DNA of 5,791 nucleotides. Origin: an uncultured Akkermansia sp. (GTDB lineage Bacteria > Verrucomicrobiota > Verrucomicrobiia > Verrucomicrobiales > Akkermansiaceae). The stretch lies in NCBI GenBank assembly GCA_900766865.1, contig CAAFXA010000498.1, positions 1-5,791 on the forward strand, given 5' to 3'. Below the pieces are notes generated by a model. That model saw nothing but the letters and a program-made list of their open reading frames with translations. It ran no database searches and was not told the DNA's origin. The position numbers were made by a program, and so were the translations under genes. This document shows, one piece after another, positions 1 to 5,757 of the stretch (positions are counted from its first letter, which is position 1; each line of letters starts with the position of its first letter).

Positions 1-135
1 AGGCATTATGCCACCCCTCCTTGCGTCGGGGTTCCCATATTTATACGTCTCCACCCCAGGGCTGAAGCCCTGGGCTACCATATGCCGCCTCGCCATACGG
101 CGAGGCTCGCACATTCCGCTCGCTTCGCTCGCCCG
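1..135. repeat. GC-rich compound hairpin repeat element, left end cut by the window
   Basis: This gene-free stretch is packed with inverted repeats. GGCAT/ATGCC occurs at 2-12. CCCAGGGC (55-62) pairs with GCCCTGGG (67-74) across a TGAA loop, and GCCTCGCC (87-94) pairs with GGCGAGGC (99-106) across ATAC. The hexamer GCTCGC then recurs at 105-110, 118-123 and 127-132. This architecture is typical of dispersed REP-like or small non-autonomous intergenic repeats, but no second copy lies in this window, so the repeat status is inferred. An open frame runs through it from 8 to 319, but it crosses the hairpins and the ilvN terminator and resembles no protein I know, so I do not call it. Confidence 0.5.
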
Positions 136-157
136 CCCAATTTCAATTTACTGGGTT

Positions 158-179
158 AATGAATCTCTAGAGTTTCATT
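158..179. other. Imperfect 22-bp palindrome
   Basis: The arms AATGAA and TTCATT surround a perfect CTCTAGAG core with one mismatched pair, so 10 of 11 positions pair. It lies between the hairpin repeat element and the ilvN terminator. It could be a protein-binding site or a scar at the edge of the repeat element. Nothing in the sequence decides between these. Confidence 0.3.
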
Positions 180-185
180 GTGCAG

Positions 186-223
186 AAAAACAGAAGCCGC
201 AGCTTGTCATCAGCTGCGGCTTC
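186..223 (-). terminator. Intrinsic terminator of ilvN
   Basis: GAAGCCGCAGCT (193-204) and AGCTGCGGCTTC (212-223) form a perfect 12-bp stem with a 7-base loop. Read on the minus strand the stem is followed by TG and then five T residues (190-186). It lies 38 bases beyond the ilvN stop codon in the ilvN direction, so it is the expected transcript end. Confidence 0.9.
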
Positions 224-261
224 CATTCAAACTTGTCCTTCGTAATTCGTAGCTCCTACGT

Positions 262-765
262 TTACTTGGGTTTTACAACGGCAATCTTGCCGGAGCGGGT
301 GAGCATCGTCACATCGTAGTCCTGCATCAGATTCAGGAAACGATTCAGGCGGAAGGGGCCGCCGAAAATCTCGATGGTCAGCAGCTCGCGGGTAGCATCC
401 AGAATCTTAGCGCCGAAGATGTTGCACAGCTCCAGAATCTCCTGCTTCTTCTCGCCGAAACGCACTCGCATCAGTACCACCTCGCGCGTCACTGTCGGCT
501 CTGTGCGGAAGTCTGTTACCTCCACCACATTCACCAACTTGCTCAGCTGCTTTATCACCTGGTCGAGCTTCTCGCTCCCCTCGTTCACATCAATCGTCAT
601 GCGGGAGAACTTCGGGTCCTCGCACGGTGCCACGTTCAGCGAGTGGATGTTGTATCCACGCCCGGAGAACAGACCGGCCACGCGCGACAGCACGCCGAAC
701 TTGTTTTCCACAAGCACTGCTATCGTGTGAGAATGATTATCGGTCGGTATGATGTTGTCTGACAT
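262..765 (-). CDS. ilvN: Acetolactate synthase (acetohydroxyacid synthase) small regulatory subunit
   Basis: This 167-residue cytoplasmic protein is the regulatory subunit of acetohydroxyacid synthase, the first common enzyme of valine, leucine and isoleucine synthesis. It stimulates the large catalytic subunit and carries valine feedback inhibition. An N-terminal ACT domain (about residues 13-82) contains the family signature GVLSRVAGLFSGRGYNIHSL (24-43), followed later by SRMTIDV. A C-terminal AHAS small-subunit domain (about 90-167) follows. Gly24 and Asn39 match the valine-site Gly14 and Asn29 of E. coli IlvH, so feedback sensitivity is likely retained. The length is normal for the family. 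The ATG start is supported by a minus-strand AGGA about 10 bases upstream (776-779). The large-subunit gene is not adjacent, at least on the upstream side, where the tracrRNA lies. The gene is probably a housekeeping neighbour with no role in the CRISPR system. Confidence 0.95.
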   Translation of the reverse strand: MSDNIIPTDNHSHTIAVLVENKFGVLSRVAGLFSGRGYNIHSLNVAPCEDPKFSRMTIDVNEGSEKLDQVIKQLSKLVNVVEVTDFRTEPTVTREVVLMRVRFGEKKQEILELCNIFGAKILDATRELLTIEIFGGPFRLNRFLNLMQDYDVTMLTRSGKIAVVKPK

Positions 766-826
766 TGCCCCAACATCCTACCTTCTTTCTTGCCCCGCGT
801 CAAGCTATTTTCTGAGCCCTGACACT

Positions 827-853
827 ATTATGGCAAAAGAAATTATGGGTGAA
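827..853 (-). promoter_or_regulatory. Candidate ilvN promoter
   Basis: On the minus strand a CATAAT hexamer (832-827, 5 of 6 to the -10 consensus) lies 61 bases upstream of the ilvN start. The best upstream match is TTCACC (853-848) at a short 15-base spacing, which is weak. A second CATAAT lies at 847-842. The tracrRNA terminator just upstream implies ilvN needs its own promoter in this gap, but the exact site is uncertain. Confidence 0.3.
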
Positions 854-860
854 GTTGTTA

Positions 861-890
861 AAATAAACTCCCCCGCCACGAAGGCGGGGG
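861..890 (-). terminator. Intrinsic terminator of the tracrRNA
   Basis: CCCCCGCC (870-877) and GGCGGGGG (883-890) form a perfect 8-bp GC stem closed by a 5-base loop. On the minus strand it is followed by AGTTTATTTT (869-860), a U-rich tail. In the plus direction the following bases are not T-rich, so the terminator works leftward and also insulates ilvN from tracrRNA transcription. Confidence 0.85.
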
Positions 891-981
891 ATGTTTGGTC
901 TGGAGTCACACTTTTAGCCGTGGTATGAGCGCTCTCCTACACATGTTCGTATTGAACACCACGAGTGCTGGTTCTGAAGTG
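861..981 (-). ncRNA. tracrRNA of the type II-C CRISPR-Cas system
   Basis: The predicted RNA, about 120 nt, pairs with crRNA repeats and loads them on Cas9. Its 5' part on the minus strand (980-970, ACTTCAGAACC) is an 11-base perfect complement of the start of the CRISPR repeat beyond cas2. Downstream, CGTGGT (963-958) pairs with ACCACG (924-919), extended outward by CACT (967-964) with AGTG (912-909) across a bulge. An inner hairpin GTTC-AATAC-GAAC spans 957-945. A GC-rich terminator hairpin ends the RNA. A minus-strand promoter places the start near 981-979, directly before the anti-repeat, so there is little or no 5' leader. The position beside and divergent from cas9 is common in type II loci. 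Both ends are predicted, not measured. Confidence 0.85.
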
Positions 982-986
982 CCTTC

Positions 987-1015
987 AATCTATCAGATTT
1001 GCTGAGGGAATGCAA
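987..1015 (-). promoter_or_regulatory. Predicted tracrRNA promoter
   Basis: On the minus strand TTGCAT (1015-1010) and TAGATT (992-987) are separated by exactly 17 bases, and TG precedes the -10 hexamer as an extended -10 (TGA-TAGATT). The hexamers are moderate matches (3 of 6 and 4 of 6). Spacing, extended TG and a start point landing directly before the anti-repeat make the assignment reasonable. Confidence 0.6.
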
Positions 1016-1018
1016 GCG

Positions 1019-1034
1019 AAAAAAGTCGTTTTTT
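1019..1034. promoter_or_regulatory. A6/T6 tract between the divergent promoters, possible shared UP element
   Basis: Six A residues (1019-1024), GTCG, and six T residues (1029-1034) form a symmetrical tract. It fills the gap between the tracrRNA -35 (1010-1015, leftward) and the cas9 -35 (1036-1041, rightward). A/T tracts directly upstream of a -35 are classic UP elements contacted by the RNA polymerase alpha subunit. Here one tract could serve both promoters. That role is inferred. Confidence 0.45.
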
Positions 1035-1035
1035 A

Positions 1036-1063
1036 TTGACTTGTTATGGAAAGGGGATAGAAT
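1036..1063 (+). promoter_or_regulatory. Predicted promoter of the cas9-cas1-cas2 operon
   Basis: TTGACT (1036-1041, 5 of 6) and TAGAAT (1058-1063, 5 of 6) are separated by 16 bases, a strong sigma-70-type match. Transcription would start near 1069-1070. That rules out the upstream TTG codon at 1036 as a cas9 start from this promoter. It leaves an untranslated leader of about 65 bases before the ATG at 1135. Confidence 0.7.
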
Positions 1064-1105
1064 TGCAGATGGCTCGGGATTTCTGGTGCCCGCCCATATC
1101 TGAAC

Positions 1106-1119
1106 GCTCCCACCGGAGC
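1106..1119 (+). promoter_or_regulatory. Small hairpin covering the only Shine-Dalgarno-like sequence of cas9
   Basis: GCTCC (1106-1110) pairs with GGAGC (1115-1119) over a CACC loop. The GGAG inside it (1115-1118) is the only clear ribosome-binding-like motif before the ATG at 1135. It lies 16 bases away, further than usual. Translation of cas9 may therefore be weak, or may initiate without a Shine-Dalgarno pairing. The hairpin is short and its function is uncertain. Confidence 0.35.
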
Positions 1120-1134
1120 AACATCATCACACAA

Positions 1135-4100
1135 ATGACAACACATCATAACTCTCTTACATATTCCTCGCAGGTGGACTGCGGGGCTGTTCGCGATAAA
1201 TGGAATAATGACCCGTTTTATGCCCCGGATACCGTGGTGCTCGGGTTGGATATCGGCATAGAAGGCATAGGCATTGCCGTGCGCCGTGGTGCTGAGTGGC
1301 TGTATGCCAAAACGCTCTTGGTTGATTTGCCGGAGGCTCAGGCTCTGGCTGAACGACGAGCCTTCCGAGCCTCGCGCCATGCCCGCAAAAATCGCCGTAC
1401 ACGAATGAACCGCCTGAAGGTACTCTTCGAAGCACACGGCCTTCCGTGGGTAGATGATGATGTGATGTCACGCACCGACCCCTTCAAACTCCGTTACCGA
1501 GCCATTACCGGCACGCTGGCCTCGCGCGAGGCTCTCTCCATCTGCATCCGCTCCTGCGTGCTGAGGCGTGGGTACGATTACTTTGCCATGAGTGGTGAAG
1601 ATACCGGTGGTGAAATGCCCTGGGGTGCCAGCTCGTCCCTTGCTGATGCCAGACAGTGGCTTGCTTCCGCCTACGTTGATGAAGCGCTAAAGGATGATTT
1701 GCTGAAGCTTACGCCCCTTCTTACACATAGTAATAAGGAGTTGGATGCAAAGCGAACAGAAGAATGGGTGCAACTGGTCAATGCTCGGCGAGAGTTGGCC
1801 GATAAGCTGGGTATCGATGCCACGCTGCACGATTATGTCCACAAAAAGCTCAATGAGCGCAAAGCGCGTGGCCGAAACTATCCGCGTGCACATGTCGAGG
1901 CTCATCTTCGCACGATTCTGCAACGCCATACGCACCTTATTGACCGCCCAGAGGAGTTTGCGGCTTCTTTGTTCTGCCCCTGCGATACCAGGACTAACAA
2001 GCAGAAAGCCATTTTCCATTACAATCGCAAGACTCCGGGTGAGGCCGCACGTCATTTTGCCGGTAAGGTGAAGCAGTGTCCCTATTGCAGTTGGCTGGAG
2101 CTGCCTTCCGAGAAATGTGGCCTGACAGGCGATAAAGACATTCGCAAGTGGAAACTTGTGGATTTTGCTTCTGTTCGTACCTTCGAGCTGGAAAGCAAGA
2201 ACAAGTTGCCACTCGGGCGTCATACTCTCCCGGGGGCTGCTGTGAAGGTGCTGATGCAAGCCATTGAATCTGATAGAAAATGGGGTGAAGCCAAGAAGCT
2301 TCTTGAGGCGGAGTTGAAGGGGCTGCAAATGGTTCTTTCCAAGAGGGATTGGAATAAGCAGCAGTTGGCTCAGTTGGAGGACATCGTTGCTCCCAAGACT
2401 CATCTCCGCCGTGGTCGTGCAGCTATGGCTGTATCGGCGGCTCGTGCCATGGTGGCTGCAGCCACTGCCGATGGTACTAATTATGAACCGACTTTCATGG
2501 AACAATGGAAGAAGGAAAGCGGTCTGTATACCCGCAGGGCGGAGATTGATGCCACCGGCGGTATTTACCCGCAGGTGCAGACGCTGATGGGAACGCTCCG
2601 GAAGCAGAAAAAAGGTGAGCCTCTCACATTTGCCTGCGAGGGCTTCCTGCAACGTTTGTTTAAGAACCACCTCAAAGATAAGCTGAAAGGCAAGTCTATA
2701 CCAGACTACTGCGTGGTGGAATGCATTAAAGACCCGGCCATCAACAGTGATAAGGCCAAGGAAATCGAAAAAAAGCAAAAGGAAAATCGCGTCCGGCGCG
2801 AGAAGTTGGCGGCCTCCTTCAACAAGAGCGAAAATGCCAGCCATGCCGATTTCCTGCGCATGCGTCTCTTCTCGGAGCAGGGCGGTACACCTACCACCCC
2901 GGCCAAGTGTCCCTTCACCGGCCAGGAGTTGGCTCCGGAAGATTTGTTTACTGCTAAATTCCAGCTTGCTCACCTCTGGCCGGATTCCCGCGGCGGCCTT
3001 TATATGGCGGACAATCTGGTGCTCACAACGCGCGAGGTGAATGTCGCCATGCAGAATATGACACCGCAGGAGGCCGCCGCTGCCTCATTGCCCGGTTGGC
3101 TTAGCTGGGCAGAAATGAAGAAGCAGGCGCAGAGCTTTGCCTGGGGGAAGGCCAAGCGCGAAATTTTTGTTGCCGAGAAATTCCCGGAGTTTAACAACAT
3201 GACCCGCACGGCGCAGCTCGCACGTGAGCTGCGCCGTCTTGTGGCTGTCTGGATGGGGATTGCCGGGGACCCCGAGGCGCTGCGTGTTCGTATCGGCAAC
3301 CCCAGCGGTGTTTATACGGCAGCGGCCCGCCGGTGTTTTGCACCGCAGGGGTACCGGAAAGACCGCTCCGACAACACGCACCACAGGGTGGATGCCGCGT
3401 TGATGTCCTGTCTGCCGCCCTCCGGTATGAATGATGTGCTTTGCCATGGCATTTTCCATACTGTTGTCAATGAAAAAGGAAACCGGGAGCTGATGTGCCT
3501 GCAGGGTCTCAATGTGCCGGATATGCAGCCCCTCCTCCGGGATGGTACGGAATGCCCGGTAGTGAAAATTAACAGCCGCAGTAAGTGTAAATCTCTGGGC
3601 GATAGTACTTTCTGGGGCGTGGATAAGGAAACGTGGCTTACTCACCAGCGCACTCCGCTTAATCCGGCTAACATTAAGAACCCCAAAGAACTCGTAGATA
3701 CTCTCTCCGGAATGGGGATTCCGGCAAAGGATATTCCCTCCGAAAAAGCCATAGAAAAGTGGTTGGCGGCTGCTCAGCCTGCCACAAAGGATGATGTGGT
3801 GGAGCCCAGGCCGCTCAGGCTGAATAATGGTACTCCCATCCGCAATATCTGGAAGTTTGGCAGTAAGGGGAATCTGGATAATTCGCCCCTCGGCTGGAAT
3901 GGTATTCTTGCGCCGAATGGGGTATTCGACCAGCTGCGCAGTCTTTCTGCTTCGAATGACAGATTGGAACTCTGGCTGGGCTGGAACGCGAAAAAGAAGC
4001 GCTGGGAGTATTATAAGAAACTCATTCCCACTGCTGCTGCTCTTGCGGGTATTAAGCGCATGGGCTTGCCTTGGCGCGGTACAAAGGGCGCCCCGCAGTA

Positions 4101-4476
4101 TCTGCTCGACCTGCTGGCAAGAAAGAAGGCTAAGGATTTGCACACCCTTGTGTGTGGAGCCCTTCCGCCCGGGGCGGTAAAGGTTGCCTCTTTCCGTAAG
4201 GGGGATGTCTTCAAGCTCGTCTATGAGGCGGATCCCAAATATCTGGAAAAACTTCAGAAAGAGGGAAAGAATGTGGAGGCCTTGCGCTATCCCATGGAAA
4301 CCTGGGGAAGTGTGACGGCGGTGAGGAGTGATACTGTGTTGGAAATAAAGTCTATAGTTCTTAAAGGGCGTAAGCCTAATACACCATCAAATGGCGGAAA
4401 ATTGGCAATTCTGAGCAAATTGCCGACCGAAGCAAATAATCTTGCTGAAATGATGAAATTGACACCACCTGTATGA
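1135..4476 (+). CDS. cas9: CRISPR-associated endonuclease Cas9, type II-C, with atypical HNH motif
   Basis: This 1113-residue RNA-guided DNA endonuclease uses crRNA and tracrRNA. Numbered from the ATG at 1135, RuvC-I is LGLDIGIEGIGIAV with Asp39. An arginine-rich bridge helix spans about 73-98, and the recognition lobe about 100-500. RuvC-II is VVECIKD with Glu529, followed by a charged linker helix. HNH covers about 590-640, starting CPFTG at 592. RuvC-III is THHRVDAALMSC with His750 and Asp753. A C-terminal WED/PAM-interacting region includes FRKGDVFKL. The HNH core is QLAHLWPDS: His613, Asn627 and Asn636 have the same spacing as SpCas9 His840, Asn854 and Asn863, but Ala612 replaces the metal-binding Asp839. 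A cysteine cluster (281, 283, 315, 318, 328) in the recognition lobe may bind zinc. The start is uncertain: ATG 1069 in the same frame adds 22 residues and would be leaderless from the predicted promoter. The stop overlaps cas1 as ATGA. Family assignment is very secure; nuclease competence of HNH is not. Confidence 0.95.
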   Translation: MTTHHNSLTYSSQVDCGAVRDKWNNDPFYAPDTVVLGLDIGIEGIGIAVRRGAEWLYAKTLLVDLPEAQALAERRAFRASRHARKNRRTRMNRLKVLFEAHGLPWVDDDVMSRTDPFKLRYRAITGTLASREALSICIRSCVLRRGYDYFAMSGEDTGGEMPWGASSSLADARQWLASAYVDEALKDDLLKLTPLLTHSNKELDAKRTEEWVQLVNARRELADKLGIDATLHDYVHKKLNERKARGRNYPRAHVEAHLRTILQRHTHLIDRPEEFAASLFCPCDTRTNKQKAIFHYNRKTPGEAARHFAGKVKQCPYCSWLELPSEKCGLTGDKDIRKWKLVDFASVRTFELESKNKLPLGRHTLPGAAVKVLMQAIESDRKWGEAKKLLEAELKGLQMVLSKRDWNKQQLAQLEDIVAPKTHLRRGRAAMAVSAARAMVAAATADGTNYEPTFMEQWKKESGLYTRRAEIDATGGIYPQVQTLMGTLRKQKKGEPLTFACEGFLQRLFKNHLKDKLKGKSIPDYCVVECIKDPAINSDKAKEIEKKQKENRVRREKLAASFNKSENASHADFLRMRLFSEQGGTPTTPAKCPFTGQELAPEDLFTAKFQLAHLWPDSRGGLYMADNLVLTTREVNVAMQNMTPQEAAAASLPGWLSWAEMKKQAQSFAWGKAKREIFVAEKFPEFNNMTRTAQLARELRRLVAVWMGIAGDPEALRVRIGNPSGVYTAAARRCFAPQGYRKDRSDNTHHRVDAALMSCLPPSGMNDVLCHGIFHTVVNEKGNRELMCLQGLNVPDMQPLLRDGTECPVVKINSRSKCKSLGDSTFWGVDKETWLTHQRTPLNPANIKNPKELVDTLSGMGIPAKDIPSEKAIEKWLAAAQPATKDDVVEPRPLRLNNGTPIRNIWKFGSKGNLDNSPLGWNGILAPNGVFDQLRSLSASNDRLELWLGWNAKKKRWEYYKKLIPTAAALAGIKRMGLPWRGTKGAPQYLLDLLARKKAKDLHTLVCGALPPGAVKVASFRKGDVFKLVYEADPKYLEKLQKEGKNVEALRYPMETWGSVTAVRSDTVLEIKSIVLKGRKPNTPSNGGKLAILSKLPTEANNLAEMMKLTPPV
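3208..3237. repeat. Perfect 12-bp inverted repeat inside cas9
   Basis: ACGGCGCAGCTC (3208-3219) and GAGCTGCGCCGT (3226-3237) are exact reverse complements separated by six bases. The element lies between the HNH and RuvC-III coding regions and encodes the alpha-helical stretch RTAQLARELRRL. No T-rich tail follows on the plus strand, so it is not an evident terminator. It would form a stable hairpin in the cas mRNA. Confidence 0.6.
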
Positions 4477-5375
4477 TACATCACCTTATCCTGATGAATG
4501 AGCAGGCCGAACTTTACTTGAAGGACGGCATGTTACATTGCGGCGACAAGAAAATCGCTCTTCAGGTATTAGGTTCTCTGCAATGCCTGGCTTCGCACGC
4601 GCGGTGGAGCCAGGCTGCTCTCTGCTCTGTGGCTCAGCAATGCCCGGTCGTTATGGCTCGCTGGGATAAGCGGTCGGAAAAATGGCTCACGGCCTCCGTG
4701 CTGCCCCGTTGCCGTTATGTGAACCCGGAGGTCTCCTTCCGCATCTGTACGCTGAAACCCCGGCAGAGTACGCAACTGGCTTCGGATTTGCTCTTTACCA
4801 AGGTGCAGAATCAGCACACGCTGATACGTTCGCTCAATCCGGCGCTCTCGCCGCTGCCGCGCCTGGCGGCGAATTCCTTTAACCGCATTCTGCGCCTGGA
4901 GGCCAAGTGGGCGCGCTTTTTCTGGGCAACGTATTTCAACGCCGCTTCGCAGGACCTCTTTGCCCGCGAGCGCCGTAGGGCTCAGGCTCCGCTGAATGTG
5001 GCGCTCAATTATGGCTATGGCTTCCTGTACCATGCCATCGAGTGGCAGTGTCTGGCCTCCGGTATCGAGCCGGGTATCGGTATCATCCACAAGCTGCGCC
5101 GCAGCCGCCCCAGCCTGGTCTGCGACCTCATCGAGCCCTTTCGCTGCTGTGTGGAGCTGTATGTGATGCGCTATCTGGATGAAATGCACGATATCAAGTT
5201 CATGGCCGGGCGTTTCGCGGAGATGATGGAGGCCTTCTGGTGCTATGCCGGTAAGCGTTTCCGCCTCCGTACCATTATCCGTCTGGTGGTGGAATCCTTT
5301 GCCCGTGCCATCCTTACGCAAAATCCCGCAGCCTTTCGCCCTTTTGCTCTCCATGCTCGTGATGCTTGCTTATGA
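4473..5375 (+). CDS. cas1: CRISPR adaptation integrase Cas1
   Basis: This 300-residue subunit of the Cas1-Cas2 spacer integrase joins new spacers to repeats in the CRISPR array. A small N-terminal beta domain (about 1-85) leads to the all-helical catalytic domain. The expected metal ligands are visible: Glu143 in ILRLEAKW, His206 in GIGIIHKL, and Asp218 and Glu221 in CDLIEPFR. NVALNYGYGFLYHAIEW (175-191) is the typical helix before the active site. Length is normal for type II Cas1. The start ATG overlaps the cas9 stop as ATGA, which implies translational coupling. The alternative ATG at 4494 would trim the first beta strand, so I prefer 4473. The protein appears intact. Confidence 0.96.
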   Translation: MIHHLILMNEQAELYLKDGMLHCGDKKIALQVLGSLQCLASHARWSQAALCSVAQQCPVVMARWDKRSEKWLTASVLPRCRYVNPEVSFRICTLKPRQSTQLASDLLFTKVQNQHTLIRSLNPALSPLPRLAANSFNRILRLEAKWARFFWATYFNAASQDLFARERRRAQAPLNVALNYGYGFLYHAIEWQCLASGIEPGIGIIHKLRRSRPSLVCDLIEPFRCCVELYVMRYLDEMHDIKFMAGRFAEMMEAFWCYAGKRFRLRTIIRLVVESFARAILTQNPAAFRPFALHARDACL

Positions 5376-5649
5376 TGTGCCGGAAACCAAGCACCAGACC
5401 CTCCTGCGCAAGGAGTTCGAGGCTCTGGGCGGTAAACGTGTGCAGTATAGCCTCTATCTTTTTGAGGGGGAAGACCACGAGATAGACCGCGTCATCCGCT
5501 ATATGCGGCGTGTGGCTCTGCAGGTGCCGCAGGGGGATATACGCCTTATCCCCATGGAACGCTCCGTCTGGGAACAGCAGGTCGTTTTGCTGGGGGATAA
5601 AGAGCCCCCTCCGCCGCGCCCATTCCCGGAATTTGTGCTTTTCTGGTAG
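5353..5649 (+). CDS. cas2: CRISPR adaptation protein Cas2
   Basis: This 98-residue ferredoxin-fold protein dimerises and bridges two Cas1 dimers in the integrase complex. The N-terminal strand MLVMLAYDV carries the conserved Asp8. RVQYSLYLFEG and the C-terminal strand FPEFVLFW, which normally docks on Cas1, are typical. An open frame continues upstream to 5245, but those residues lie inside cas1 and do not look like Cas2. The ATG at 5353 gives a complete first strand; ATG 5362 is possible but would shorten it. The gene overlaps cas1 by 23 bases without a clear ribosome-binding site, so translation is probably coupled. No csn2 or cas4 intervenes before the repeat array, which fits subtype II-C. 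Confidence 0.95.
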   Translation: MLVMLAYDVPETKHQTLLRKEFEALGGKRVQYSLYLFEGEDHEIDRVIRYMRRVALQVPQGDIRLIPMERSVWEQQVVLLGDKEPPPPRPFPEFVLFW

Positions 5650-5687
5650 TCGGAATTCACTCCGTAATAGCAATTCGTGAAAATGGC

Positions 5688-5728
5688 GTAGCATCCAAGC
5701 CTCTGTTTGTAATGGACTTGGATGCTAC
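5688..5728. repeat. 12-bp inverted repeat between cas2 and the CRISPR array, possible terminator
   Basis: GTAGCATCCAAG (5688-5699) and CTTGGATGCTAC (5717-5728) pair perfectly over a 17-base interval, in which CC/GG can add two more pairs. The right arm ends one to three bases from the repeat. On the minus strand the stem is followed by GCCATTTT, a weak U-tail. On the plus strand it is followed by CTTATACC, which is weaker. It could end leftward array transcripts, end the cas mRNA, or act as a boundary element. The structure is clear, the role is not. Confidence 0.5.
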
Positions 5729-5757
5729 CTTATACCATAATGACTCGGTGGAGTCAA
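5729..5757 (-). promoter_or_regulatory. Promoter embedded in the CRISPR repeat
   Basis: Read on the minus strand, the repeat contains TTGACT (5757-5752) and TATAAG (5734-5729) separated by exactly 17 bases. TGG directly before the -10 gives an extended TGN motif. Both hexamers match consensus at 5 of 6 positions. Transcription would start about 7 bases beyond the -10, inside the flanking spacer position. Repeat-borne extended -10 promoters are known from Neisseria type II-C arrays; here a -35 is present too. The last one or two bases of the -10 may fall outside the repeat. Confidence 0.7.

Noticed and set aside
8..319. Plus-strand open frame (103 codons) at the left edge
   Set aside because: It crosses the hairpin repeat, the ilvN terminator and the ilvN 3' end, and the product looks non-protein-like.
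1036..1134. TTG start at 1036 for cas9, giving 1146 residues
   Set aside because: The TTG is the first half of the predicted -35 box, so it is not transcribed from this promoter; the extra residues add nothing recognisable.
1687..2973. Long minus-strand open frame (428 codons) inside cas9
   Set aside because: It lies wholly antisense to a well-supported Cas9 reading frame and shows no recognisable domain; it is a codon-bias shadow.
3085..4143. Minus-strand open frame (352 codons) inside the 3' half of cas9
   Set aside because: It is antisense to the HNH, RuvC-III and C-terminal coding region, with no family motif and no ribosome-binding or promoter evidence.
4251..4259. ACTTCAGAA inside cas9, matching nine bases of the repeat/anti-repeat
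   Set aside because: It lies within coding sequence with no further repeat similarity, promoter or terminator nearby; a 9-base match is expected by chance at this scale.
4569..5354. Minus-strand open frame (261 codons) opposite cas1
   Set aside because: Cas1 on the plus strand carries all its catalytic residues; the antisense frame has no recognisable features.
5650..5690. Possible degenerate repeat or small gene between cas2 and the array
   Set aside because: No similarity to the repeat could be seen, and no start codon with a ribosome-binding site and a useful open frame occurs here.
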